Part shown: in pieces, positions 36,291 through 48,180 of the stretch
Position numbering within the stretch: position 1 is the first letter of the stretch
Layout: every line of letters begins with the position of its first letter
From: Lepturacanthus savala
Lineage: Eukaryota; Chordata; Actinopteri; Scombriformes; Trichiuridae
DNA length: 64,000 nucleotides
Direction of reading: 5' to 3'
Assembly: GCA_030544235.1 (NCBI GenBank)
Contig: CM060477.1
Span: 27,726,038 to 27,790,037, forward strand
The notes under the pieces: generated by a model
What the model was told of the DNA's origin: nothing
The model's input: only the letters and a program-made list of their open reading frames with translations
Databases searched by the model: none
Made by a program: the position numbers and the translations under genes

Positions 36291-37840
36291 GTTCTTTCAA
36301 ATTAAATATCGACTTACAATCATGTGAGCATCATAACATGATCAACTATTGATCATTTTAAAAAAATGTTTTTTTTTATTTTTGGTCAAAAACCAAAGGA
36401 CTTTGCCCTGATACAATACCACATCAATATCAGTAAATTGTACATTTCATTCTCTGTTCTTGTCTTTTTTTCTTCTCTTATAACCACATCCCAACCGTCT
36501 CCATAGAGACCCTTAGGGAAAATAGTACAAAATCAGGCAAACACTTTATTGTGTTCAATCAATAAACAAAAAATGGAAAAAAGTGGTAGAAACTATATCA
36601 AAATCTGTAAACACATGTATGTGTTTTATTTAAGATCAATCCATCTATGTAGGGAACCGTTTTAAATATAAATCTAATCAATGTCTGGAATAATTCTACA
36701 ATTTTGAAACCAAAATTCATGAAAGTAATAGTAATAGTAATAACTTAAAAGAGGGGAATAGTTTTTCTAAAAGATAAAAATATACATTTCTTGGTGTTAT
36801 CATTATTAATATCCTGTATTTTCTATCTATTAATAAAAACAAATACAATCCAATTTATACTATAATAATAAATATCGAAATATAAATCGAATTTATGCAT
36901 AAAGTAAATATTTAAATATAGATATTTGTATATTTCTTGGCAGTAATCATTGTTAATATCCTGCATGTTTTGTAATTAATTGTAATTTCTAAGACTGATT
37001 GTCTAAAGGAATTCATTTTAATTTAAATGTAATTCATTTATATTACATTTAAAATTAATTAAATTTTAATTAATTAAATTTTAATTTTTAAATAGAATTT
37101 TTATATAAAGTAAATATTTAATTATAGATATCTGTGTATTTATATCATTAACATCTTTAATTTATGGGCTGTAAAACACCAAATGTCGTATTTTTAATTA
37201 TTTAAATAGAACAAGATTGTCAAATATATAACGCTGGTGTAATGTTTAAGGTCCAATTCCAACATGGTGTTAAAATGTAAATGTGATCTATATCTGGATG
37301 TGATATCTGGAGATAAGGAGAAATGACTGTAGATAGAAGGGAATGGAAATGTGTCTTTGGTAAATCAAATCAGACAGAATAAGTGAAAGTAAAAATCGAT
37401 GCAGCATCATCTCATATTTTATTTTGTCATGTAGCCTCAAAACACAGTTTTTTTTTACCGTTTTATATCACAAAATATACCACCACCTCTGTTTTAGTCA
37501 CATTATCTTCATGTCCATCAGTGACAGACATAGAATACTTATAGAAAGAATTATGTATTAATTATTAATATTATTACTATATATCATATTCTACCTTAAA
37601 TATCACTTTTGATAGAAGGTTTTGCTTCTTCTTTCCAGATCTAGGGCCTTATACAAAATAAAGCTGTTCATGGTTTTGGCAGAAGTTTCTCTAAAGTTTG
37701 GTAAAGGTTCAGGATAATACTTGCCAATAAATTGATGCCCACACATTAATTCTCACATTGAGGCTATAAAAATGAAAATAAAAAAGTAGGAAAACAGGAA
37801 ACAGAAACAACCTCTTCAAGGTTTGAATTAAATGTGCAGC
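36290..37840. other. very AT-rich intergenic DNA
   Basis: Low-complexity stretch with nested ATTAATTAAATTTT-type palindromes around 37020-37095. No coding signal. Confidence 0.5.
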
Positions 37841-38115
37841 AGTGCTGAAACAACCTGATCCGATTTAAAAGGCACTGACCTAAATGTTCTCATTGTCATT
37901 AGAATGTGATTGGATTCCATTTGGAATCCAATCACATTCTCAAGATGAAAACCATGGATTATTGAATAATCATCTGATTAATTATCTGAATACCAGACTC
38001 AAAGTCTGCTTGAATTTAAATATCTTGCTTTGATGTATGAGTCCAGGAAACCACTTTGTTTAATTAGCAAATATAAAACCCTAATGGATTAAAACTCCAG
38101 TTGGAGGCGCCCCAT
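37840..38115. promoter_or_regulatory. possible conserved noncoding element with 38-bp palindrome
   Basis: Contains a perfect inverted repeat: AGAATGTGATTGGATTCCA at 37901-37919, TT, then the exact complement at 37922-37940. Each arm carries a CCAAT core (ATTGG/CCAAT). Downstream lie GATTATTGAATAATC and several TAATTA homeodomain-type cores. Regulatory role is inference. Confidence 0.4.
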
Positions 38116-38414
38116 TAACAGTTTAAAATGGTGATTTATGGGGGAAACGCTTTTGAGTTTTTTTTTTTTACCAAAATACACAATGACCACTAAGAATACA
38201 TCCTTTGAAGAATGAAAAATGTCTTTTTAATCCTCTCAGATCACATTTCTGCTTATATTTTTTACTTAGAATTAAAGCAGTTACCCACCAGTCAGAAAAT
38301 TGTCTGCACCATTGTACTGCACCATGAGTGGTCCTCCATGATAGAAGGTAAGCTAATATTAGCTAGTAGCTAGCTAGAGTAGCAATGCTGCATTCCAGGT
38401 GTATGGGGAATATT

Positions 38415-38712
38415 TGACATTTCATCTGGAACACCTTCTGGAGGGCGACATGTGGAGTTTGCATGTTCTCCCCGTGTCTGCGTGGGTTTTCACCAGGTAC
38501 TCCGGCTTCCTCCCACAGTCCAAAAACATGCTGAGGTTAATTGGAGACTCTAAATTGCCCATAGGTGTGAGTGTGTGAGTGAATGGTGTGTGTGCCCCAT
38601 GATTGGCTGGTGACCATCTGGGGTGTATCCCTGCCTCTCGCCGTAATGCAATGGGATAGGCTCCAGCAGACCATGTGACCCTAATGAGGAATAAGCAGGT
38701 ATAGAAGATGAG
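38415..38712 (-). mobile_element. RTE-type LINE 3' fragment
   Basis: GTGGAGTTTGCATGTTCTCC, GTACTCCGGCTTCCTCCCAC, TTAATTGGAGACTCTAAATT and GGGATAGGCTCCAGCAGACC form a very common teleost LINE/SINE tail. I associate it with the RTE (Expander-like) clade. On the minus strand a 112-residue frame remains open across it, but it is repeat-derived, not a host gene. Confidence 0.75.
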
Positions 38713-38719
38713 ACACCTT

Positions 38720-39620
38720 CTGGAGTCGGATTTCCAACACGGAAAATCAGAGATCATCAAAACCTTGGAATTGACTTTCTAAGATGGCCGTCGCAGCTGT
38801 AAATAGTAACAGAAGCTGCTGTAATATTCAGTTTAAAACACTCCTGACTGGTGTTTGCTGCATTAAATCAGCCATATGCATAATATCGTTCAACATGTGT
38901 ATATGGAAAATGCTTCTATAATGTTACTGACTATTTTCATGTCATATTTGTAAACTACAGCACAGAGCATGCTAACAATGGCTAACATTAGCCTGTAGCC
39001 TGGAAGAGGAATCCTCCTCTGTTTCTCTTCCTGAGGATTCTCCCTTTTTTCTAAGGATCTAAGGAGATGTGTCGCTGTTGAGGTGAATCTGTGATTTGTG
39101 TTTCTTTGGGCGATACAAATAAAGTTAACTTGACTTTAAATTGACTCACATCACATCTCAACAGTGGCTCTGCTTCCAGGTGCAGAAAGAATACGTTCCA
39201 GCCTAATGAGTTGCTTTGTTTGGAGTGTTGTAGTCGTAACTAAAGTTCAGTGTTGACTTTCCTTATCGTTCTTATCGTTGTGTAAACTGCAGGGATCCGG
39301 CTGCAGGCGTTTTATTACAGAAATGCAGTTAGTCTGGTAAACTGAGAGTGACTGCTGGGACTTAGAGATCAGCCATTATTTTAACCTTTAGAAGAGAAGG
39401 TTGGTTATAATTACTATGATTTGTTTCTCAGTGTATATAGTCATTAGTACAATTACCACAATAATAAATTGAACCTCAAAGAAACATTTTATTTGTACAA
39501 AGAGCTGATGGAGGTGGAAGTTACTCACCTCAACTAGTCTCTGTGTCGAGGTGAAGAGAAACATGTTCAGACTCCATCAGGAATGAAGCTTCTGTCAGTT
39601 CTGTTGATTATTATACAACA
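38720..39620. other. intergenic, no gene seen
   Basis: No ORF or repeat recognised. Confidence 0.35.
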
Positions 39621-40195
39621 AATACTACTACTACTAATGAAAGAAATACTACTACTACTAATGATACTAATACTAATACCTCTAATAAGACCAATATTAT
39701 TACCAGTAATAATACTAATACTATTACCAGTAATGATAGATTGAGTGATAATGGATTATTCACTAAACACTACTACTACTAATAAAAGTAATACTACTAC
39801 CAATAATAATAATGATACTAGAAGTAATACTATTACCATTAATGACACTAATACTAATGTCACTTATAATACTACTACCACTAGTAATACTAATACTACT
39901 ACCACTAATAAAAGTAATAGTACTACTGCTTCCACTAATAATAGTTGTCGACTATTCACTAAACAATACTACCACTAATACTACTATTGCAACGTATAAT
40001 TATAATATTATTATTACTAATATTAACAATAATAGTACTTCTACCAATACGACTACTAATAGTACAATAATAATAATATTAAATATAAAAAACAATAAAA
40101 ATATTACCTATAGTCCTGCCAATACTATTACTATTTATGTTATATAATACTACTATATAGTAACCCTAACACTATTAAAATATTATTAATAATAA
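39620..40195. repeat. degenerate (ACT/AAT)n trinucleotide region
   Basis: About 575 bases of ACT, AAT and related triplets with frequent substitutions. Two overlapping long frames (39745-39978, 39812-40147) arise because the triplet tract lacks stops; they are Thr/Asn- and Leu/Ile-rich artefacts. Confidence 0.85.
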
Positions 40196-40199
40196 TAAA

Positions 40200-41260
40200 G
40201 GTCATTTTGTAAATGCCACACACAGATACATAAACAAACTAATGGTAGAACTATAAATTAATATATAATATACCGTGCAGCCAACTTATATGTAACATTT
40301 AGATTTAGATTAAAGGATATTTTCCGCTGAGTAAACACTGTTATCAATAAAACATGGTCTGGTTGGGTTAGATTGACAGGTTTAGTCAGTTGAATCCATG
40401 CGGTGCAGACAGTTTTCTGTGTTTGGTTGAAGGCAGGTTTGTTCCTTCCATCCATTGTTTAAATACCATCATTTCTCTTAGGAAGTTGTTGAGGTTTATG
40501 AAGCCTAATGCAGCAGGGACAGTGGCGTTAACAACCTGTCCCCCACTAATGATGTTCCTAGTGAGGTCAAATGACCTTTAGGCGACTACTGTTGTCTCTT
40601 ATTGTTGAAATTCAGTCTCTGACAGAAAGTTCTCGTGCTCAATAACGTGAAGAATGCACAGTAAAACAATAGTCTTAGCCTCAAAGGGCACATTTTGAGA
40701 AAAATGTCTGCCACGTTCCTTTATTTAGGGCCCCCAAATAACTAGAGCTGACCCTGTGCACAGACACAATAGGATGCAGTAAATTACTCTTTCAGGGACA
40801 AGGGTTGCCATGGCGATGCGCCTGCCCTCTTGATTTAGACGATACCTTTTTAAAAGCTCAGTATGATTGCAATTTGCAATTTAATTTATTTGCTTAGCTG
40901 AAGGTTTTCATCCATAATGACCTCACTGTGGATAAAAACCTTCAGCTCAGCAAGGCTGGAGCCTTGATGGCCTCTGTGTTTGGATTATGTTTACGTCCTG
41001 ACTACTATTAGACCTGAAGTCAGAAATTTACAGCCTTATTTTAAGCTAGGATCTGCTAGTCCTTCAATGTTCTGTGAATATGAGTCCTGATCCACAGAGT
41101 AACAAGGATATAAAAAATATTTTTAGTGATGTCAGATAAAATGGGAACTCGGGTAAAATGGTCCATTTTAGGTTTCTCTGTAAATTAGAGCCAATGACTA
41201 AAGATTTAAACTGTTGATATAACTGTGGTTGACTAGTAACAGGTGGTTTAATTAGATTAT
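40200..41260. other. intergenic, with a strong hairpin
   Basis: 40890-40914 pairs with 40929-40953 (25 positions, 2 mismatches, 14-base loop). GTTGCCATGGCGAT at 40804-40817 is X-box-like. No gene recognised. Confidence 0.4.
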
Positions 41261-41497
41261 GGTTTCAAAAGTGATTTGATTAGTTGATGGTTTCTATGGT
41301 GATTTGATTAGTTGATGGTTTCCATGGTGATATGATTAGTTGATGGTTTCTATGGTGATTTGATTAGTTGATGGTTTCCATGGTGATATGATTAGTTGAT
41401 GGTTTCTATGGTGATTTGATTAGTTGATGGTTTCCATGGTGATTTGATTAGTTGATGGTTTCCATGGTGATTTGATTAGTTAATGGTTTCTATGGTG
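41261..41497 (+). repeat. 28-bp minisatellite with 56-bp higher-order alternation
   Basis: Eight full 28-base units starting at 41261, 41289, 41317, 41345, 41373, 41401, 41429 and 41457, plus a partial unit at 41485. Units differ mainly at CTATGG versus CCATGG and TTTGATT versus TATGATT, which alternate through the middle of the array. Confidence 0.97.
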
Positions 41498-41499
41498 GT

Positions 41500-43040
41500 G
41501 AGACAATACTTCAAATCTAGACTGAACCAGAAATGTGCATGGTAAGTAGTAGATAAATCTATTAAAAAAACATATGCACATAAAAACTATGCATGATATC
41601 TGTCTTGATGGCATCCATCAGAAATAATGCTGTTAGTTTGATATATTAACATATTTTTTTGCTTTAACCACCTAAGATAAAATGGGCCACAATCATCCAC
41701 ACGTGTGACATGTGGTTCAACTAAAACATGGACAGTATGTTGATTGTCATGTGAAATTAGTTCAACTCAAAATATAAAACAAAGAAACTCAGCTACAAGT
41801 CTATTTTAAACATTATTATCTTAACAAAACATCATTTCAACCATAAACAATAATATGAGCACATAGCAAAAACATAAATCAGTAAATTTCAGCATTTCTG
41901 TGATTATTGAAATGAAATGTGCCAAAATCAGGTCTGCCTGGACATATCTGTACTGAAACATCTCTAAGATGAGTCTGGTTCACCTTTTAAGGCTGAAACT
42001 TGGTGCAAATACTTATCAGACTTCACTTTACTGCTCCATAGATGAATTGGGAAACTAACCCATGATTTTCAGCTGGTTTTCAACCTAAATAGATGTTTTT
42101 GTGGGGGCAGAGCTAATGATTTCCCTTCTCTGCTTTATTCTATCTGGATGTTCTTCACCACTGTTCATTTTAAATAGATTCTGTCACTGATACAACTATC
42201 TCACAGGTGTTAGCTTTCATTTTTAGCTTTCATTCAGTAAACCCTGTAGTTGTAGAGATATACTACATTAAGTCTGGACATGTCATTATCTAGAGGTAGA
42301 TGATAAATAGACCTAGAGATGAACACGTTAATCTGGTTAGTCCCACTGGACGGCTATTATTTTGAACACTACTGTACTTTCTACCACCAGCAGGTAGGAT
42401 TGTGCTGTAGTTTTGTATATTCTCATATTCCCAAACAGCGTTTGTGCATTAATCAAACTACAGCAAACCACACAGTGAGGTTGCTGATGTGGGGCCCTGA
42501 GAATATAACCTCCCACTTTGATGAAACTCATCATCTGTGGAGCGAGAGACGCGGCGAGCAGAGACGCGTTCTGCACATCAAACACAGCTGTGAGGCTGGT
42601 TGTCAGGCGGCGGCTTGATAGGAGCTCCCCGGCATTTCTATTATCAGCAGCATTGCACAACAGGCCGTCTACGTGACCGCCAGGAGCCCTGGTCGCAATC
42701 AGAAGCGAGGGCTTCGGAGGGAAATCGTGTCATGGAGGAGCGAACGCATAAATGTACGAAAGCACAAAAGCACGAAAGCACTCAGCGGAGAGACGTTGAC
42801 AGGAAGTGGAGTCCCTGAGTGGAAAGGGTAGACACAGGTGACGCGTGGGGAGGAGGATAATTAACACAGAGGCATCACACAAACACCGGGCTCCCAAACA
42901 TGACACCTGATGTAAGAAATGACACGTAGCTTCACATTAATCTACCACATCCCAGTGAGAAAACTGCTGCAGTCTCAATGAAACTGATCTAAAATTACAG
43001 AGTGCGAACAGGAAAATGTTTTATAATTTCGTGGCATCAT
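41500..43040. other. intergenic, CpG-richer stretch at 42480-42860
   Basis: 42300-42860 is complex and CpG-richer than its flanks, with frames on both strands (42319-42660) that show no family resemblance. A short CGAAAGCACAAAAGCA triplication lies at 42757-42781. Possibly regulatory; no gene assigned. Confidence 0.3.
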
Positions 43041-43045
43041 AAAAT

Positions 43046-43680
43046 CATGAATTAAAGGGCCCCTATCTTGCCATTTTTCAGTTTAAAGGGATAGTTCGGT
43101 ATTTTGGACATCTAACCTCACTTCCATGAGACTTACATTTAAATATAATAGCAGTATGTTTAGAAACATGAGTAAAGCCAAAGTCCTTATAATAATTTTT
43201 ATAAGGATTGTGGCTTTAGTCTGTTTACTAGAGCTCTACTGTGGTCTGCAATTAACAGTTACAGAACAAATCAATATTAAGCAATTTTAGGTTAGTGAGT
43301 CATCTATAAATTAAAGGACAACAGATTGACAAGTAAGATGAACCATGCGTTTCCCATTTGGCAAAGAGCTACTGAAATCTGCCCTGTGCACTTCCATTAT
43401 ATTGAAAATACAGTTGAGGGGGAGTCACTAGGAAGCTCAATACTGAAGGGATCAGTGGGATTATGGTCTATATGCTTCAGATATAGGTAAAATTGAGCTA
43501 GATGTCCATAAGACAGAACCAACCCTTTAATATGTTCATTTCCATGGTATATTTATAAAAATTAGCAGCTTTTATGGTCCAAAATAACCAAGTTAGACCT
43601 GTAGCAGCAATGCAGTCTGCCTTCTTACACTCTCACTCTGAAAAAGCCTGTGGATCCACAGCAGACAAAAGACTCTTAGA
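43046..43680 (-). mobile_element. family E copy, inverted, with nested Tc1-like fragment
   Basis: Starts AAAGGGCCCCTATCTTGCC and contains inverted GACCTGTAGCAGCAATGCAG near 43600, matching family E in reverse. Inside it, about 43140-43325 matches the end of the Tc1-like element found after UFL1 (TATAATAGCAGTATGTTT, TTATAATAATTTTTATAAGG), so the fragment probably inserted into the family E copy. Confidence 0.45.
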
Positions 43681-44950
43681 CAGTTTACCAAGGTAAGAAA
43701 TGTCTATTTCTTTATTACATTCAAACAGTACAGTACACTGAAATTGCACATTTTCACCAGATATAGCAGCATTCTTACTGGCAAATGGACTAATCAATAG
43801 GCACATTCAAAACATTTAAATAAAAACGCACGTTCAAAAATGTGTCATGGCCACTTTTGAAAAATTTCCACTGAAGCTGATAATTTACATGCCTTGTAAA
43901 ACAACTTCTACCACAGCTAAAAACACACCGTCATGATTTTTCAGTGGCAAAAAAAAAAGATGTACGGTCAAGTCAAACCCAGCAGCGCCTGTCTTCCTAG
44001 TACAATATAAAAAAAAAAAAAAAAAAAAATTCACCCGTGGATACTTTGTCACTCGATGCGTTCCAGGAGTTTTAAAGTCTTTTTGCTTTAATGGCGTCCT
44101 TCAATCCAACGCTTCACTTCCCCATTTCTTGCAGTTGCCAAGGATGACGTGGTGTGATTGGCCTTAAAGGAGCAGGAGAGCAGGTCTAGAGGAGTCCGGG
44201 TCTTAGCCGCGCTGCATTCTGGTCGACATGGAGGGCTGAGCGTCAAACCTGAGTAGCGACGTGTGAAATGTGTTGCAAACCAGCTCAAACGTTTAAAATC
44301 TTTATAATTAGAATAAGTCTAGATTCAGTTCTTCCCTGTAAGTCGGACCTGTTGCTGTCAGTCTGTCTGTGTGAGAGCAAATAACGCTGATTTATTTTTA
44401 TCCTTTTACCATGAACGTAGTGGTTCAACATCTAAAACTAACTGTTTGCATCAATCTTTTTTTGTTTTTTTTTTTTTGAATACAACAGCTTCTAAGGAAA
44501 TGATGTCACTAATGAACTACACGTTATGTTAACGAGTCAGATTTTAAATCCACTAAAAACCATTATCTATCAACCAATTAGTTCCTCATCTCTTTGTTAC
44601 CTTGTTACATTTCCTTAACCATAAAAATATAGCTTTTAATTTTTTTGGTGTAGATCTCTGACCATTTTTTATGTCAGTTTTCAAAAAATGAGATTTTCCT
44701 TTTACTTCCCATTCATTTAAATAGGCAGCATAAACACGTGTTTTTAAGTTGATTACTCATAAAAATGTAATTGTTCCAACTACTTTTCCACATTTAAAAG
44801 GCTTTTTTAATCATGTGCTTAAATACCACAATTATGGACAAGTTTTCAAGTTAAGTCACTCCCTCCAATTACATTTGTTCTACTTCTTTTTAGAAATATC
44901 TTTTTCATGTTTTTTTCATTCATTGTAGCTTTAAAAAATAATTAAATTAA
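43680..44950. other. intergenic, no gene seen
   Basis: Contains a poly(A) run at about 44009-44029. A 66-codon minus frame at 44088-44288 has no resemblance to known proteins. Confidence 0.35.
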
Positions 44951-44954
44951 ATAA

Positions 44955-45422
44955 TTAAAAAATACTAAAATGGCAACAATTAGTTTATCTTCATTTTTTT
45001 TTAAAAGCTGTCATAAAAAATCTGTTTTTACAGTTAGGTGTGAACAGGGGGCTTTTATTTTGAAGGACATATGATTCATAAGGTCACATGACCAGGATAT
45101 CCTGTTTGCTCATAGACATTTGACATGTGAGCGTCACTGTCTCATAAACGAAGGTTGTCTTTTATTCAGAATTTGGGCACATTTTCACCAAATAAACATT
45201 TAAACTTGAACTTAATTCAATCTTGATAAGTTTTTTTTTTCTAATATGCTAAAATAGATTTGTTGCCATATGGCAACAATATGCAAATATAGAGCATGGA
45301 GTCCTATTGACTTACATAACATGAAACTATCCATTTCTTAAATATATCTATTATTTAGGCCATTTTAAGTAATAAAAACATTTTTACCATGTCTAAGTAA
45401 TATTTCCTGCAATAGAGGGTTA
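44955..45422 (+). mobile_element. putative piggyBac-type MITE, copy 5
   Basis: Most complete right half: AATATGCTAAAATAGATTTG, then TTGCCATATGGCAACAA, ending GCAATAGAGGG directly before TTAA (45419-45422). This end is the inverted complement of the CCCTCTATTGC left end of copy 1, so the two copies together define the element. Confidence 0.55.
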
Positions 45423-45429
45423 ATGTTTA

Positions 45430-47020
45430 ACTTGCAAATATTAAATAAAAATATATTCATACAGCAACTAGCTGGCTGGTGAGTTAGATGCTAAATATTG
45501 AATATTTCTGATATTCCCCAGCTTAACTGTCCATTAGAGAGTTTCTGGATATTTACTGGTAGTTTTCTGTCCCTTTTATAACCCTAACAGAACATAGTGC
45601 AGCCTTCTTTGTTTACCTGTGAAGGTAAATTAGTCCAAAAGTGTCATTAGACACCAGCCAGTCTGCAGGGGAGGGAATTACTGCATTTTGCTAAAGAATA
45701 GGGTGGAGAATCTGAAGTTAGTGATATTATGTATTACGTAAAAACAGCATTAAAAGGGTCACTATTGAGAGGAGAGAATTGGTGGAAGTTTCACACAGCC
45801 CCTTTAATTTATGGGTAGAGGTCCCTGAATGACTTCTTAGAGAGCAGGTTGGGTTTCCAGTGTCGTCTAGACAACAAGTGGTAATGTTCTTCCCCGAGTT
45901 TGTCAGGACAGAATAAAACAGATGAAAGGTGTTTGCTGTGGATTTTACAGCTGCGTCTTTTAACCACGACTTTTGTGTTGGGTCTTTCTTCCAGACTCTT
46001 ACCGACTACTTTCAAACCAGCGACTTTAAATCAGGCTGCACCAGAACGTCTAAGCTAGTAAACACCTTTGTAAATCGGTTGCTGGGAAACATCTGCAGCT
46101 TCGTCCAAGAGGCAACAAACTATGTAAACAGGAAGTCAGCGAGAAGCAACACAACTTCCCAAAATTAACAATTTTAGGAGCTAAAAGAAATAATAAATCT
46201 TGTACATATAACTGTTTTACTCATATATGAAATGCTTGATTCATGGTTCAAAAAAAAGAGCTGTTTGCTCCAAAAAAAGGTTTCCAGCAAAAAAAGCTGA
46301 ACCTGGCTCCACAGAAACTATTAGACAGTGCCAAGTTAAACTGGAATGTTCTCAGTTTTAGACTTTGTTCTTATCAGGTTATTGTGTGGTTATTTGTATT
46401 TATTTGGCAAGTAAAGGTATTAAAAGTATTGTTTTGGTATCAAAGCTCAGGTATTTTTTTATATTAGATAAATGACTGAACAGGTTTTGGCATCTGGTAA
46501 GAAGGGTCTGAAAAGTAATGATTTTCAAATTAAGGTGGAAGATTGTTAAAAAGGTCAAATTGTGCTGTTGCAGTGATGCTCTGCTCTATAAATCATATTC
46601 TACAGGTTTATAAAAATGTTAGGGCTGGACCAAATGCTTCAAAGCTTCACTCGTTATTTAAATTCAGTGTTTGAATATTCATATACAAACACAGACACTG
46701 GTAACGCTTCCATTGATGCCAGAAAAGGCTTTTAGGTCATTTAGTACGGTCCTAGACAATAGTTTGATCCCTCAAAATCACATTATGTTAATATTTTCAA
46801 TAAAAATGACAACATTGATGTAAAAATGATCGTTCCCTCTAATATCACAAATTACAGCACTGATATATATATTGGTAGAATTAGAGTATGAGCCATATCA
46901 GCCTGTTGACTGTTATCAGCTGATATCAGTGGTCAATATTCATCCATCAACCACTGATGGACACAACTGTGCTTTTATGCTTTTTTATACAAAACATTAT
47001 TTGTATTGATTTATTAAAGT
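45430..47020. other. intergenic, no gene seen
   Basis: Short frames only, and no coding signal. About 45790-46160 is of mixed composition. Confidence 0.35.
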
Positions 47021-47030
47021 TTTACATATA

Positions 47031-47322
47031 TATGGGTCAGAGACAAATGAGAAAGTCCAAAACTATCGTAAAATACACTTTACAGTTTGTGTTGGTTTCT
47101 TGTTATTTAAAAGTCCATTTGTATTTGTATAAGTCCATTTTTTTTTACCAAAATAATGATATTGTGATTTTTTTGTCATGAAATATCAAATGTTATAAAT
47201 ATTTAATCCACCTAGAATATAAAAGTAGTTGATAGCATGCATTTAAAAAAAAAAAAAAAAAAACTTTTTAAAAGAGTTTAACTATCTGGTACCAAGTTTT
47301 TAGAGACATTTTTGTCACTGAC

Positions 47323-47326
<4 letters not shown>
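47031..47326 (+). mobile_element. family B MITE, copy 3
   Basis: TATGGGTCAGAGACAAA at the left and TTTTTGTCACTGACCCATA at the right. Internal TTTCTTGTTATTTAAAAGTC and AACTATCTGGTACCAAG match copy 1. Both ends abut TA repeats; the right end runs straight into a (TA)n. Confidence 0.65.

Positions 47327-47397
<71 letters not shown>
47325..47397. repeat. (TA)n microsatellite
   Basis: About 73 bases of alternating A and T at the right end of a family B MITE. Confidence 0.97.
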
Positions 47398-47399
<2 letters not shown>

Positions 47400-47400
<1 letters not shown>

Positions 47401-48180
47401 TTCATACCGCCTTAAATTGTTAACACTCTTTGTTAAATTGCAGCCATTTGCTAAAATAATTTATGTTCATTTATGAACGTGTGATACTTCAGTTTCCTTT
47501 TTAAATAAATCTGCAAAAATGTGCTGTGTACATTAATGAGGAAAAAGATAACTGCAATATACTAAAGGATGAAAAATTTAAGGGGGTCTGAATAATAAAG
47601 TCAAAAAGGTTAGAAGTAGACTTATAAGTTAATGTAGTTAAAAAGGAGTTTTGTCAAAGTTTTCAGTAAAAGAAATTAATGGTTTTCTGTGGAGTTTTTT
47701 TTTTTAAATGAATATGAATGAATTGTGCTCATTTGAAGGTAGAAGGGTCAAATGTATTTAAAACAGTTCAATTCGTTCGTTTTAAAACAATGAGGTCTTT
47801 GTTTCCCTGCCGGCACAAAAAGAGATTCAATCACGACAAAAACGAGACTAAATATCAGCATTAAATTGTAATTTTAAATATCAGCTCAGTATTTCACCAT
47901 TGGTGCATCGTTTCACCATATGGCAAAAAATGGCAATGAAGCTAATTCTTTCCTCCTATTCAGCTCTACCCAAATTTCTCCTTTTAATTTTCTAGCTGGT
48001 AGATGCAGCAACACTTCCACACCGACGCGGCCCGTCGCCTTTTCTGAATGCAGCGCTGCCCTCGCCTGCTGTGAGAAGTAATCCACCCAACGACAGAAAA
48101 ACAGTCCAGGAAACACGAGGTCCGTCGTGTCCATTTTAAACAGTGTAGAAACGCATCTTACGGCGGTTTTAACGGCTCCT
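47400..48180 (-). other. GPR63 downstream / 3' UTR region
   Basis: Follows the GPR63 stop on the minus strand. No separate gene is visible and the 3' UTR end is not known. Confidence 0.4.
47983..47988 (-). promoter_or_regulatory. possible GPR63 poly(A) signal (ATTAAA on minus)
   Basis: TTTAAT on the plus strand reads ATTAAA on the GPR63 strand about 190 bases after the stop. It is the nearest reasonable hexamer I noticed; no AATAAA is closer. Confidence 0.25.

Noticed and set aside
38422..38760. 112-codon minus-strand frame
   Set aside because: It coincides with an RTE-type LINE 3' fragment; the peptide is the familiar repeat-derived one, not a host protein.
39745..40147. Thr/Asn-rich and Leu/Ile-rich frames
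   Set aside because: Products of the degenerate ACT/AAT trinucleotide tract.
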